From Lachnospiraceae bacterium (lineage in GTDB: Bacteria > Bacillota > Clostridia > Lachnospirales > Lachnospiraceae): 64,000 bases of DNA. Position 1 is the stretch's first letter, and each line of letters begins with the position of its first letter. The stretch lies in NCBI GenBank assembly GCA_017449075.1, contig JAFSKG010000032.1:1-64000 (forward strand), written 5' to 3'. Shown piece after piece: positions 1 to 7,343 of the stretch. Made by a program: the position numbers and the translations under genes. A model generated the notes under the pieces. It made no database searches. It saw only the letters and a program-made list of their open reading frames with translations, and was not told where the DNA came from.

Positions 1-746
1 ACATTAAAAATCTCTTCAGAAGATGGCTTTGACCAAGCATTCTCACCAGTAATTACTAAATAAGGTTTCTTCATATCTTTCATTATGTTAGTGACATTGT
101 ATTTAACTAACTCCAACTGACTCCATGCAACTACCTGATTTGACCAGCGAGGATTGGTGCCTCTTGAAGTGTAATAATATGCTGCTCCTTCATCAAAAGC
201 TCTTGGCATGAAGTTTAAATACATAATCTCACTCTCCCCTTTATCATAGGCTTGCTTTGCAGCCTTAACTTCATCTTCTGGTTTAAAGAAACCCATCATA
301 GGAGAATTTGAAATATCAGAAATTGCTGGCACAATTGCTGTTACAGCTTTAATACGAGGTTCCTTAACTCCTGCTACTGACATATAAGAGCCCGAACCAC
401 AAATTCCAAGTCCTCCAATTCTGTTATTATCAACATAAGGTAAACTTTCTAAATAGTCAACTGCACTCTCTATATCGCTTTCTTTAACATCTGGTAGTTC
501 TTGACCTCTTGGCATTCCTTCGCTTTCACCAAAATATACTCCATCAAATACAAGAGTCACATATCCTTCATTTGTCAATCTTTCTGCATATACAGATTGA
601 GCTTGCTCCTTAACTGATAGCATAGGACCTGTAATAACAATTGCAGGATAATTTTCACTAAGATTAAAATTATCTGGTAAACGCAATAACCCTGCCATTC
701 TTAAATTCAATTTTTTATTTAAAAATACTACTTTTTGTATGTTCAT
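1..746 (-). CDS. Alpha/beta hydrolase, dienelactone-hydrolase-like (3' end outside window)
   Basis: The reading frame starts at an ATG whose complement is 744-746, with a GGAGG ribosome site a few bases upstream, and runs open to the window edge (248 codons seen). The product begins MNIQKVVFLNKK and shows an alpha/beta hydrolase layout: a strand ending in ITGP near residue 40, a VFDGVYFGESEG segment, and a GICGSGSY nucleophile-elbow-like motif near residue 120. The elbow residue is Cys rather than Ser, as in dienelactone hydrolases. No signal peptide is visible, so it should be cytoplasmic. It lies 40 bp downstream of the cupin/flavodoxin gene on the same strand and is probably co-transcribed with it. 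The substrate cannot be told from sequence, and the catalytic His is beyond the edge. Confidence 0.8.
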   Translation of the reverse strand, partial: MNIQKVVFLNKKLNLRMAGLLRLPDNFNLSENYPAIVITGPMLSVKEQAQSVYAERLTNEGYVTLVFDGVYFGESEGMPRGQELPDVKESDIESAVDYLESLPYVDNNRIGGLGICGSGSYMSVAGVKEPRIKAVTAIVPAISDISNSPMMGFFKPEDEVKAAKQAYDKGESEIMYLNFMPRAFDEGAAYYYTSRGTNPRWSNQVVAWSQLELVKYNVTNIMKDMKKPYLVITGENAWSKPSSEEIFN

Positions 747-786
747 AATAGTTCCTCCATCTTCTATTTTTTAATTTTTAATTATT

Positions 787-2397
787 TTAATTTACACTTT
801 CAACCCATTTAATAACTTCATCTTCCGATACACCTTGATAAAATCTATGTCCATTTGACCAGTCGCCTGTATTAGTCATTTCTTTTAATAGTTTATCACT
901 TCTACCAACTCCTGATGATGTAGATGTGCAAAATGGTATAACCTTTTTTCCTGTAAAATCATTTCCTTTTACAAAATTATTAATAGGCCATGCTGCTATT
1001 CCCCACCATATTGGATATCCAATATAAACTGTGTCATAATCTTCCCAATTTGGCACATTTATATTTGTAAGCTCTATATTTTGCAAGCTTTCATCATCAT
1101 GCTCTTTTGTCACTCTTGAATTTCTATCTGTCCAGTCCAAATCTGCTTCAGTATAAATATTCTTTGGAACTACTTCAAAAATATCAGCACCAGTTTTATT
1201 TGCAATTTGCTCCGCCACTCTTTTAGTATGATTTTGTGCTGAATAATAAACTACTAATGTTTTATTTTTTGTATTAGCAGTATTTTCATTATCATTATTA
1301 TTCATAATAACATCCTTTCTAATTGTTAATTTACTACTTTTATCATTAACATTTAACTTTTTTAATTCTTCATTTAACTTATTAAAACTTTCTTCAGATA
1401 ATCTATCTCCCCAAGTTACACCCGGTCTTTCTGGATTTGAATTTGCTGCAAGATGTGCAAATGTACATCCTTTTGACCCTCCATGCCAATGCATAACCCC
1501 TGGTGGACAAAATGCGATATCACCTGGTCTCAATACTTCTACATCTTGTCCTTCAATTTGATGAAAACCTATTCCATCGGTCACTATTAATATTTGACCA
1601 CCTTCATGACTATGCCAATTATTATATACTCCATCTTTAAATACAACATTATGAAGACTTGGAGCTTTTGCTGGATTGTCATTAGAAACTACATCTGTAA
1701 CATATGCAGGCCCTGAAAATGTTTCAAAATTAAGTGGTGTCTTTTCATAATGAAACATTAATTCATCATCACTTGAAATAGTTCTACCTGTATATTCTTC
1801 TTCATCCAGATTATTATAATATTCATCAGTAACTGGTTCAGATGGTTCATCAATTTCACTATGAAAATTTTTATCGTAAATACAAATTTGTGAAAACCAA
1901 CTATCTTTTGTCGCACCATGCCAGTGTTTTACATCTTCAGGTATATACACTACATCTCCTGGTCTTATTATTTGTGCTTTTTTACCTTCTTCTTGATAAT
2001 ATCCAACTCCTGCTGTAACAAGAACCACCATACCACCATGTCTATGCCAATTACTTCTTGCTCCTGGTTCAAATGATACTTCATTGCTTTCAGGGAAATT
2101 ATATACATCTTCAAGTGGTATAAGATTTTGTATATAAGGTGTTCCTGTAAATGAAGGTGAATTCTCTATGGCATTACCAAGTGAAAATTCTATCTCATTT
2201 TTGTCAATCTTACCTCTATTGTAAGAACCACTTTGTACATCTTGAGAAGCAATATTTTGATTTTCTGAACTTTCAGTCATTAAAGTGCTGCTTTCTACTA
2301 CATTTGTAGGATTATTTTGCATTACACTGCTATTTCCACATGCTACCATCAATAATGCTAAAACCCCTACAATAAATGCTATTATTTGTTTTTTCAT
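787..2397 (-). CDS. Lipoprotein with two cupin domains fused to a flavodoxin
   Basis: The start is the ATG at 2397, because GGAGGAAAGG lies just upstream; an earlier in-frame ATG at 2418 has no such site. Residues 1-20 form a lipoprotein signal (hydrophobic stretch ending MVAC, lipid Cys20). Two cupin modules follow. The first has metal-binding-type histidines at about 118, 120, 158 and 160 (NWHRHGG, KHWHG). The second repeats this pattern with NWHSHEGG and MHWHGG. Residues 379-536 form a flavodoxin: LVVYYSAQNHTKR resembles an FMN phosphate loop, followed by YIGYPIWWG. The fusion is odd because flavodoxins normally work in the cytoplasm. A Met at residue 365 (complement of 1303-1305) is preceded by AGAAAGG, so a separate 172-residue flavodoxin could also be made. 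A promoter lies at 2471-2499. Confidence 0.85.
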   Translation of the reverse strand: MKKQIIAFIVGVLALLMVACGNSSVMQNNPTNVVESSTLMTESSENQNIASQDVQSGSYNRGKIDKNEIEFSLGNAIENSPSFTGTPYIQNLIPLEDVYNFPESNEVSFEPGARSNWHRHGGMVVLVTAGVGYYQEEGKKAQIIRPGDVVYIPEDVKHWHGATKDSWFSQICIYDKNFHSEIDEPSEPVTDEYYNNLDEEEYTGRTISSDDELMFHYEKTPLNFETFSGPAYVTDVVSNDNPAKAPSLHNVVFKDGVYNNWHSHEGGQILIVTDGIGFHQIEGQDVEVLRPGDIAFCPPGVMHWHGGSKGCTFAHLAANSNPERPGVTWGDRLSEESFNKLNEELKKLNVNDKSSKLTIRKDVIMNNNDNENTANTKNKTLVVYYSAQNHTKRVAEQIANKTGADIFEVVPKNIYTEADLDWTDRNSRVTKEHDDESLQNIELTNINVPNWEDYDTVYIGYPIWWGIAAWPINNFVKGNDFTGKKVIPFCTSTSSGVGRSDKLLKEMTNTGDWSNGHRFYQGVSEDEVIKWVESVN

Positions 2398-2470
2398 CTC
2401 CTTTCCTCCATAAAACATTGTTTTTACTAAATTTTACTTATTACTTGATTTTGCTATTCAATTTGTGTAT

Positions 2471-2499
2471 ATTATATACAAGGAAATACCATTTGTCTA
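2471..2499 (-). promoter_or_regulatory. Sigma-A-type promoter of the cupin/flavodoxin gene
   Basis: On the minus strand TAGACA (complement of 2494-2499) and TATAAT (complement of 2471-2476) are separated by 17 bp. The 23-bp inverted repeat sits directly upstream of the -35 box, the usual position for an activator. Confidence 0.6.
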
Positions 2500-2516
2500 T
2501 TGATACTTTTTTATAG

Positions 2517-2539
2517 CACTATTCATTCTATGAATAGTG
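2517..2539. promoter_or_regulatory. Inverted-repeat operator in the LysR intergenic region
   Basis: CACTATTCAT at 2517-2526 is followed after TCT by its exact reverse complement at 2530-2539. A related half site (GAATAGTG) recurs at about 2598-2605, nearer the LysR gene. Position between divergent genes and next to a -35 box suggests the binding site of the adjacent LysR-type regulator. This is inferred from geometry only. Confidence 0.55.
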
Positions 2540-2647
2540 TGTTACAAGGCAAATGTTTTAAGCCGAATCATATGTATCATATTTGCACAAAAACTATAGA
2601 ATAGTGAAATTTATTAACATCATATATAATAATCGGGGTTAAACTTT

Positions 2648-3457
2648 ATGGAATTTTATTTATTAGAACATCTATCTGCATTTAACAATGCAAAAACACT
2701 GTCAGGTGCTGCCGAGATACTACACGTTTCTGAGCCAACTTTAAGTCGTTCTATGAAACGATTAGAGAACGAACTCAATGTATCACTTTTTGATAGAGGG
2801 AAAAATAGCATAAAATTAAATGAAGTTGGTATTAAATTTTTAGACTATGCAAATCACATTTTACAAGAAACAGAATTTGCGATTGAAAGTATCAAAAGTT
2901 ATGCTGATAGCATAAAAACTTTAATCATTGAATCTGTAGCCCCAGCACCAATGTGGAAACTTGCAAACGATATACCTTCGCCCTACAATTCTATGAAATT
3001 AGTTTCTTCATTGGATAAATCTGAAAAAATAATTAAAGATTTGAAAGAAGGCTCTTGTGATATAGGTATATTAAATAATATCGAAGTGAATTTTTCTAAT
3101 AAGTTTAAAATAAAAAAGTACCTCAAAGAAAATTTAATGATAACAGTAAAGAAAGATCACCCACTCTCAAAAATGAAAGAAGTGACCTTTAAAGACATAA
3201 ATGGGTATAATTTTATTTTATTTCATCAAACTGGATTTTGGGAAGACATATGTAGAAAAAAAATGCCGCAGTCAAAATTCATCATACAAGAAACTCTTGA
3301 AAATATAGGTGATTTAATTCGTGATTCAAATATCCCAAGCTTTGCAACTAATTTATCAAGAGAAAGATATCAAGTCCCAAACGATAGAATAATGATACCA
3401 ATTAAAGATAGTGTTGTAAATGTGACTTTTTATATAGTTAGCAAAATGAATATATAG
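2648..3457 (+). CDS. LysR-family transcriptional regulator
   Basis: The 269-residue protein starts with a winged helix-turn-helix of LysR type: residues 8-60 include LSGAAEILHVSEPTLSRSMKRLE and LFDRGKN. A periplasmic-binding-like effector domain follows from about residue 90. It is slightly short for the family, which is usually 290-310 residues, and the C-terminal lobe looks compact. It is divergent from the cupin/flavodoxin gene with 250 bp between, a classic LysR arrangement, so that gene and the hydrolase are likely targets. The ribosome site is weak (GGGGTT). The effector is unknown. Confidence 0.9.
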   Translation: MEFYLLEHLSAFNNAKTLSGAAEILHVSEPTLSRSMKRLENELNVSLFDRGKNSIKLNEVGIKFLDYANHILQETEFAIESIKSYADSIKTLIIESVAPAPMWKLANDIPSPYNSMKLVSSLDKSEKIIKDLKEGSCDIGILNNIEVNFSNKFKIKKYLKENLMITVKKDHPLSKMKEVTFKDINGYNFILFHQTGFWEDICRKKMPQSKFIIQETLENIGDLIRDSNIPSFATNLSRERYQVPNDRIMIPIKDSVVNVTFYIVSKMNI

Positions 3458-3477
3458 TATATTGTATAAAAAATTTT

Positions 3478-3551
3478 GATATGATTTGATACGAATTGAT
3501 ACGATTTATTTTTTTTGATACGATATGATACGAATTGATACGATATGATTT
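3478..3551. repeat. Helically phased 10-bp tandem repeat (GATACGAWTT)
   Basis: Three 10-bp units (GATATGATTT, GATACGAATT, GATACGATTT) occupy 3478-3507. After a 9-bp AT spacer three more follow (GATACGATAT, GATACGAATT, GATACGATAT) and a partial GATTT. The units begin immediately after the LysR gene and end 35 bp before the left end of the IS3 element. The one-turn period would place every unit on the same helix face. The role is unknown. Confidence 0.85.
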
Positions 3552-3769
3552 ACTTAAAAGTTTCATTAAACTATACCCATAAATATGGACAATAATAATG
3601 TTACAAAAAGAATTTATGGACATAGTTTATTTTTTTTATCTGAATTATAGACAATTCTTAAAATTAGAAACTTAATACTGGACACTTTTCAATTTTCAAA
3701 TTCAAAAAGTAGACAATTTTAAATTTTAAGAATAAAATATCTACATTCAGGATAATAATTTTAAAGCAT

Positions 3770-4210
3770 TTGGAGGCAGTGTTTATGACATCAAAACTCA
3801 CAAAAGAACAAGTTGAATACTTTAATAAATGTGAATATGTAGAATCAATAACAGCTTGTAATATTAAATTTACAAATGAATTTAAAGAAGAATTCTATAA
3901 ACAATATTTGAGTGGTAAGAAACCACGTGGAATACTTAAAGAATTTGGTATAGATGCAAACCTACTTGGAGATATACGCCTAAATGGGCTCAGAAATAAA
4001 ATTTTAAGTAAGTTTGGTAGAATTGATAGTATCCCATCAAAAAAAACAAATACAAGGCATTCTGAAGTGTCTCAAGGGCTTTTAAATCGAAACTCAGAGC
4101 TTGAAAATAATTTTAAACTTGCCATTAAGAAGATTGCTGAACTTGAAGGAATAATAGAATATCAAAATCAAGAATTAACATTCTTAAAAAAAATTACTTG
4201 CGAAGAATAG
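3770..4210 (+). CDS. IS3-family transposase OrfA
   Basis: This 146-residue protein is the DNA-binding first frame of an IS3-type transposase. Residues 35-75 resemble a helix-turn-helix (FKEEFYKQYLSGKKPRGILKE then FGIDANLLGDIR). The C-terminal third (SELENNFKLAIKKIAELEG to FLKK) is a heptad-like coiled coil, as expected for the multimerising leucine-zipper part of OrfA. An ATG at 3785 (MTSKLT) is an alternative start. The frame ends just after an A8 run where ribosomes can shift -1 into OrfB. Confidence 0.88.
   Translation: MEAVFMTSKLTKEQVEYFNKCEYVESITACNIKFTNEFKEEFYKQYLSGKKPRGILKEFGIDANLLGDIRLNGLRNKILSKFGRIDSIPSKKTNTRHSEVSQGLLNRNSELENNFKLAIKKIAELEGIIEYQNQELTFLKKITCEE
4186..4192 (+). promoter_or_regulatory. 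-1 ribosomal frameshift heptamer A_AAA_AAA
   Basis: In the OrfA frame the codons read TTA AAA AAA ATT across 4184-4195, so the heptamer has the correct phase for tandem -1 slippage. The -1 frame then reads KKNYLRRIERGCYMYGDI, straight into OrfB without a stop. This is the standard IS3 route to the OrfAB transposase. Confidence 0.8.
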
Positions 4211-4224
4211 AAAGGGGATGCTAT

Positions 4225-5238
4225 ATGTACGGAGATATAAAAGAATCTGATAAATTCAAAATCATAGATGAAACATTAAATTCACCAACTAATAAATTAT
4301 CTTTACAAAAACTTTGCAATATAGCAAAAGTATCTCGTTCAGGGTATTATAATTGGGTTAATAGTGCTGATAAGAGAATTGCTAAAGATGAAGCAGATAT
4401 AGAAGATTTTAAGCTTATTTTAGAAGCTTTTAAGGCATATGGATATCGAAAAGGAGTTGACCAAATCTATATGTATTTTATACATAGAAATCCTCAAATA
4501 GTTATGAATAAAAAGAAAATCAAGCGTATTATGGATAAATACAATCTTTGCTGCAAAATAAGAAAGCCTAATTATATTACTATGCGACTCAAAGAGATAA
4601 ATACAGACTTAACATATCCATATCTTGTGGAAAGAGAATTTAGAAACAAAGGGCCACGAATGGTTCTTCTAACAGATATAACATATATCATAAAAGATGA
4701 TATCAAATGTTATTTATCAGTAATAAAAGATGCATATACAACAGAAATACTTGCTCATAAAGTAAGCAAAGATTTTGATGTAGAATTTGTAATAGAAACT
4801 CTTAAACTTCTAAAAGAAAAGCATAGGCACGAGCTAACAAAGAATACAATTATTAATTCAGATCAAGGCTCACATTATAAAAGTTATAGATATAGAGATG
4901 GTGTTAATGCTTTAGAATTAAAGCAATCTATGTCACACAAAGCAACTTGTTGGGATAATGCCCCTGTAGAAAGTTTCTTTGGTCATATGAAAGATGAAAT
5001 AGATTTAACAAATGCTAATACTTTTGAAGAAATTAAAAAAATTGTAGATGAATATATTGAAATATATAACACTAAAAGATATCAAAATGAACTTTGCAGA
5101 CTATCTCCTTCTCAGTTTTACCAATTTATCATTAACGACTATTACCCATCATACTTACAAAATATATTTCCTGAAGAAGAGCTAAAATTACCTGGTTGGA
5201 TAATAAAATATAAAAAGAAATACAAAAATGATAAGTGA
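4225..5238 (+). CDS. IS3-family transposase OrfB (DDE integrase)
   Basis: The frame is open from at least 4198, the OrfA fusion point. Independent initiation could use the ATG at 4225, which has AAAGGGG upstream. The product has an HTH_21-like N-terminus (SRSGYYNWV, AYGYRKG) and an rve integrase core. The DDE residues are visible as D in LLTDITYI, D in INSDQGSHY and E in DNAPVESFFGHMKDE. The C-terminal YIEIYNTKRYQNELCRLSPSQFY motif is typical of the family. No internal stop or frameshift was found, so the element may be active. Confidence 0.92.
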   Translation: MYGDIKESDKFKIIDETLNSPTNKLSLQKLCNIAKVSRSGYYNWVNSADKRIAKDEADIEDFKLILEAFKAYGYRKGVDQIYMYFIHRNPQIVMNKKKIKRIMDKYNLCCKIRKPNYITMRLKEINTDLTYPYLVEREFRNKGPRMVLLTDITYIIKDDIKCYLSVIKDAYTTEILAHKVSKDFDVEFVIETLKLLKEKHRHELTKNTIINSDQGSHYKSYRYRDGVNALELKQSMSHKATCWDNAPVESFFGHMKDEIDLTNANTFEEIKKIVDEYIEIYNTKRYQNELCRLSPSQFYQFIINDYYPSYLQNIFPEEELKLPGWIIKYKKKYKNDK

Positions 5239-5280
5239 AACGTTATGTAACATTAAATTGTACTTGACAAAGGGTAATAT

Positions 5281-5403
5281 TTAATAATCACAAGCACAAT
5301 CTTCAATAAATCTACTTGGCGAAGCATCAACATATTCTTTTGAACATTGATTGCTTACAGGGTACCAAACCTCATCAGTAACAAATCCAATCTTTTTACA
5401 CAT
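5281..5403 (-). pseudogene. Short orphan reading frame, possible gene remnant
   Basis: A 40-codon frame reads MCKKIGFVTDEVWYPVSN and ends in DCACDY. It has no convincing ribosome site and sits between the IS3 right end and the PIN operon terminator. The sequence has coding character (GFVTDE, four Cys) but I cannot assign a family. It may be the end of a gene broken by the insertion. Confidence 0.3.
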
Positions 5404-5461
5404 ATAATTTTACTAATTCTATACCAAATTAGTTTCCTCCTTATTTTCAATTATGTAACAT

Positions 5462-5489
5462 TAAAAAATCGCCATCTCAAATGACGATT
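5462..5489 (-). terminator. Rho-independent terminator of the PIN operon
   Basis: Read on the minus strand, arms AATCGTCAT and ATGGCGATT (one G-T pair) enclose a 5-base loop and are followed by T6. It lies about 115 bp beyond the stop of the small partner gene. Confidence 0.65.
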
Positions 5490-5545
5490 CTAAAATTTAA
5501 CTATATTAAAATTTCTACTAAAAGAATTATCTCTTAAAGAGAGAC

Positions 5546-5567
5546 ATGTATGTATGTATGTATGTAT
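5546..5567. repeat. (ATGT)5 tetranucleotide microsatellite
   Basis: Five perfect ATGT units plus a partial one lie between the terminator and the stop of the small partner gene. It is non-coding here, about 37 bp past that gene. It could vary in length by slipped-strand mispairing. Confidence 0.8.
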
Positions 5568-5603
5568 TATATGTAGAAACTCGCATAATATCTTTATTCT
5601 GCA

Positions 5604-5774
5604 TTACACTAACTGTAATGACTTTTCCTTTCTTTCATTAAATTTTCTTGATGCCTCTTTGAAAAATGCAATTATTTCATCATCTGACATTTTCTCAAGT
5701 TTTTTTGATGTTTCTACTCGTATCTCGTGTATATCATCAATTGTCAAATCATATGTTCCATCTGGATGCCTCAT
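5604..5774 (-). CDS. Small 56-residue partner of the PIN gene (antitoxin-like)
   Basis: A perfect GGAGGT site lies inside the end of the PIN gene, and the ATG (complement of 5772-5774) follows the PIN stop by 3 bp. The product begins MRHPDGTYDLTIDDIHEIR. It is mostly charged helix (KKLEKMSDDEIIAFFKEA) with no recognisable DNA-binding fold. Translational coupling to a PIN-domain gene suggests an antitoxin or accessory subunit, although antitoxins more often precede the toxin. The coding evidence is good and the function is inferred from context. Confidence 0.7.
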   Translation of the reverse strand: MRHPDGTYDLTIDDIHEIRVETSKKLEKMSDDEIIAFFKEASRKFNERKEKSLQLV

Positions 5775-5777
5775 AAA

Positions 5778-6278
5778 TTATACCTCCATTTCCAATAATG
5801 TAGTTGGTGTTATTATTTCAATATCTTTATACCCTTTTAGCTGTGTAATTTTTCTTATACCCTTTATAGTTTTAATATTAACCAAATGCTTGAAATTCCA
5901 AGATACAATAACATCACACTTATTCAAAACAGCAACAGCTATATGTTGGCTATCTTCAAAACTCTTCTCGGTTAATATCCCCGTTGCGATAATATCTCTT
6001 GCTAAAGATAAACAATCTCTATCAATTCCAAGTTCTGTATATTCTATTTCATCAAGTTTACTATGCAAAAAATTCTTTTTGCTTTTAGAGCAATTATCTA
6101 TTTCATAAGTTGTCATAGATGACAAATAAATATCATAGCAGCCTGTCATAAACTTCTTCCAAAGCTTAAGTGTTTCTGCCATTCTATCAGGGACATCTTC
6201 CTGTTGCAAATAACTAACAACCGATGTATCTAAATAAACTTTTAATTTCCTATCACTCATCGTATTTATATTATACAT
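5778..6278 (-). CDS. PIN-domain protein, probable VapC-like ribonuclease
   Basis: The protein starts MYNINTMSDRKLKVYLDTSVVSYLQQ; the second Met (6260) would give the usual PIN N-terminus. Acidic residues expected at a PIN active site are visible: D in VYLDTSVVS, E in MTTYEID, and the SFEDSQHIAVAV then CDVIVSWNFKHL region. In other PIN proteins these bind Mg2+ and cut RNA. The frame stays open upstream of the ATG through a CPHC motif to about 6345, perhaps leftover sequence of an older gene. It is followed at once by a small coupled gene. The target RNA is unknown. Confidence 0.82.
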   Translation of the reverse strand: MYNINTMSDRKLKVYLDTSVVSYLQQEDVPDRMAETLKLWKKFMTGCYDIYLSSMTTYEIDNCSKSKKNFLHSKLDEIEYTELGIDRDCLSLARDIIATGILTEKSFEDSQHIAVAVLNKCDVIVSWNFKHLVNIKTIKGIRKITQLKGYKDIEIITPTTLLEMEV

Positions 6279-6454
6279 AAAATTCTCTATTTTATCAACA
6301 TTAACTTCTTCTAAAACACAGTGTGGGCAAGGCTTTTCAGCCTTAAAATTTCTGATTTCTAAGAAAAAATACTTGACAACTTTTCAAAAAAAGCATTTTT
6401 TACATTTTTTTCTAAATTGAATGTTGAGAACATTTTTTCATTAATATAAACTTG

Positions 6455-6660
6455 TTATTTAAAACTCAAAATAACCTCCGGCTGACATTTTAAATACTTA
6501 CATATCTTCTCTAAAGTAGATAATCGCATATTAGCACCAGCCTTTATTCTCTCTATTTGCTTACTACCTTACTTAATTCATTTACATCTATTCTCTTTAA
6601 TAACTTATAATTATTATTTAAAACAATATAATTGAAAAATATGCTGACATAGCAAAAATG
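6455..6660 (-). pseudogene. Decayed YozG-type helix-turn-helix regulator, copy 1
   Basis: Two frames together spell an HTH_26-like regulator. One gives KLLKRIDVNELSKVVSK then a stop. The next frame continues QIERIKAGANMRLSTLEKIC and KYLKCQPEVI. The break is at GTAAGCAAATAG near 6558. Bases 6503-6606 match 15133-15236 with 3 mismatches in 104, including the same frameshift. An upstream stretch (6690-6735, AACAAAGTAATGGCTTG) also recurs near copy 2. No intact gene is left in 6455-6784. Confidence 0.7.
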
Positions 6661-6784
6661 AAATCCCCAATAATCAAAGGAGTTTTTAGATACGGTATCA
6701 AGCAAGCCATTACTTTGTTTCTTGCAACCCTTACTATGATACCTTTTTGTATAAACCATTAGTATGCATATATTATACTAGTTA

Positions 6785-7120
6785 TTAAAACACTCTATCC
6801 CCATTTTTCACTTTCTCACTTGGTGTAAGAAGAACCACTCCCTGCTCTGATTCTGTGCCAAGTATCCTAACCTCGCTTGTAATATCTCCAATATGAATAG
6901 GACTAAGATTAGTACAGCATATTACTTGCTTACCTACCAGATCTTCAGGTTTATAAAGCATTGTAATTTGTGCCGATGACTTTTTAATTCCTAATTCACC
7001 AAAATCTATAGCAAGAGCATATGCTGGCTTTCGAGCTTTTTTGTTAACCTTGCAATCAATTATGGTTCCTGCTCTCATTTCTACTTTGTCAAAATCTTCT
7101 ACACTTATCATATCAGACAT
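6785..7120 (-). CDS. csaA: CsaA-like tRNA-binding domain protein
   Basis: The start is the ATG at 7120 (MSDMISVEDFDKVEMRAGTI), since AAAAGGAG lies 4 bp upstream; an ATG at 7138 lacks a site. The 111 residues make a single EMAP/OB-fold domain: VEMRAGTIIDCKVNKKARKP, DFGELGIKKSSAQIT, VICCTNLSPIHIG and GVVLLTP are hallmark CsaA segments. The family binds tRNA and has been proposed to assist protein export or folding. Length equals the usual 110. The gene is monocistronic, with a promoter at 7180-7208. Confidence 0.92.
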   Translation of the reverse strand: MSDMISVEDFDKVEMRAGTIIDCKVNKKARKPAYALAIDFGELGIKKSSAQITMLYKPEDLVGKQVICCTNLSPIHIGDITSEVRILGTESEQGVVLLTPSEKVKNGDRVF

Positions 7121-7179
7121 TAAACTCCTTTTTTCCAATATAAAAACTTAAACTTTTAAGAGTCTATTTAATATCTGTT

Positions 7180-7208
7180 ATTATACCATTTTTGGCGATT
7201 TTTATAAA
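7180..7208 (-). promoter_or_regulatory. Promoter of the csaA-like gene
   Basis: On the minus strand TTTATA and TATAAT are 17 bp apart (complements of 7203-7208 and 7180-7185). A TGG directly before the -10 box resembles an extended -10 element. Confidence 0.55.
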
Positions 7209-7343
7209 CTTTAAATTTTCCTTTCCACACATTTATTTTTCTTGATTACAACACAAATTTAACACAATTTAGTATTATCATAAATAAATGAATGGTGATC
7301 ATTATACATCGTTATGAAATAATATAATTAGAGGTACATAACT

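Larger units (their letters stand above)
3586..5269 (+). mobile_element. IS3-family insertion sequence, apparently intact
   Basis: Two overlapping transposase frames lie between imperfect terminal inverted repeats. The left end reads inward as TGGACAATAATAATGTTACA from 3586. The right end, read inward from about 5269, is TGTCAAGTACAATTT then TAATGTTACA. The shared core is ACAAT and TAATGTTACA with a short length difference between them. Both ends start with TG, as in this family. The left subterminal region repeats TGGACA or AGACAATT at 3617, 3649, 3679 and 3711. No clear target duplication was seen. A second copy of the right-end motif TTATGTAACATTAAA lies outside the element at 5451-5465. 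Confidence 0.75.

Noticed and set aside
3478..3551. The 10-bp array as a CRISPR
   Set aside because: Units are too short and have no unique spacers; no cas genes are present in the window.
3438..3623. A 61-codon minus-strand frame across the 10-bp repeat array
   Set aside because: Its composition only reflects the repeats (SYRIN, NSYHIVSK) and it has no ribosome site.
5554..6108. A 184-codon plus-strand frame over the PIN operon
   Set aside because: It is antisense to two genes with clear motifs and ribosome sites, starts in the microsatellite and has low-complexity Ser/Ile composition.
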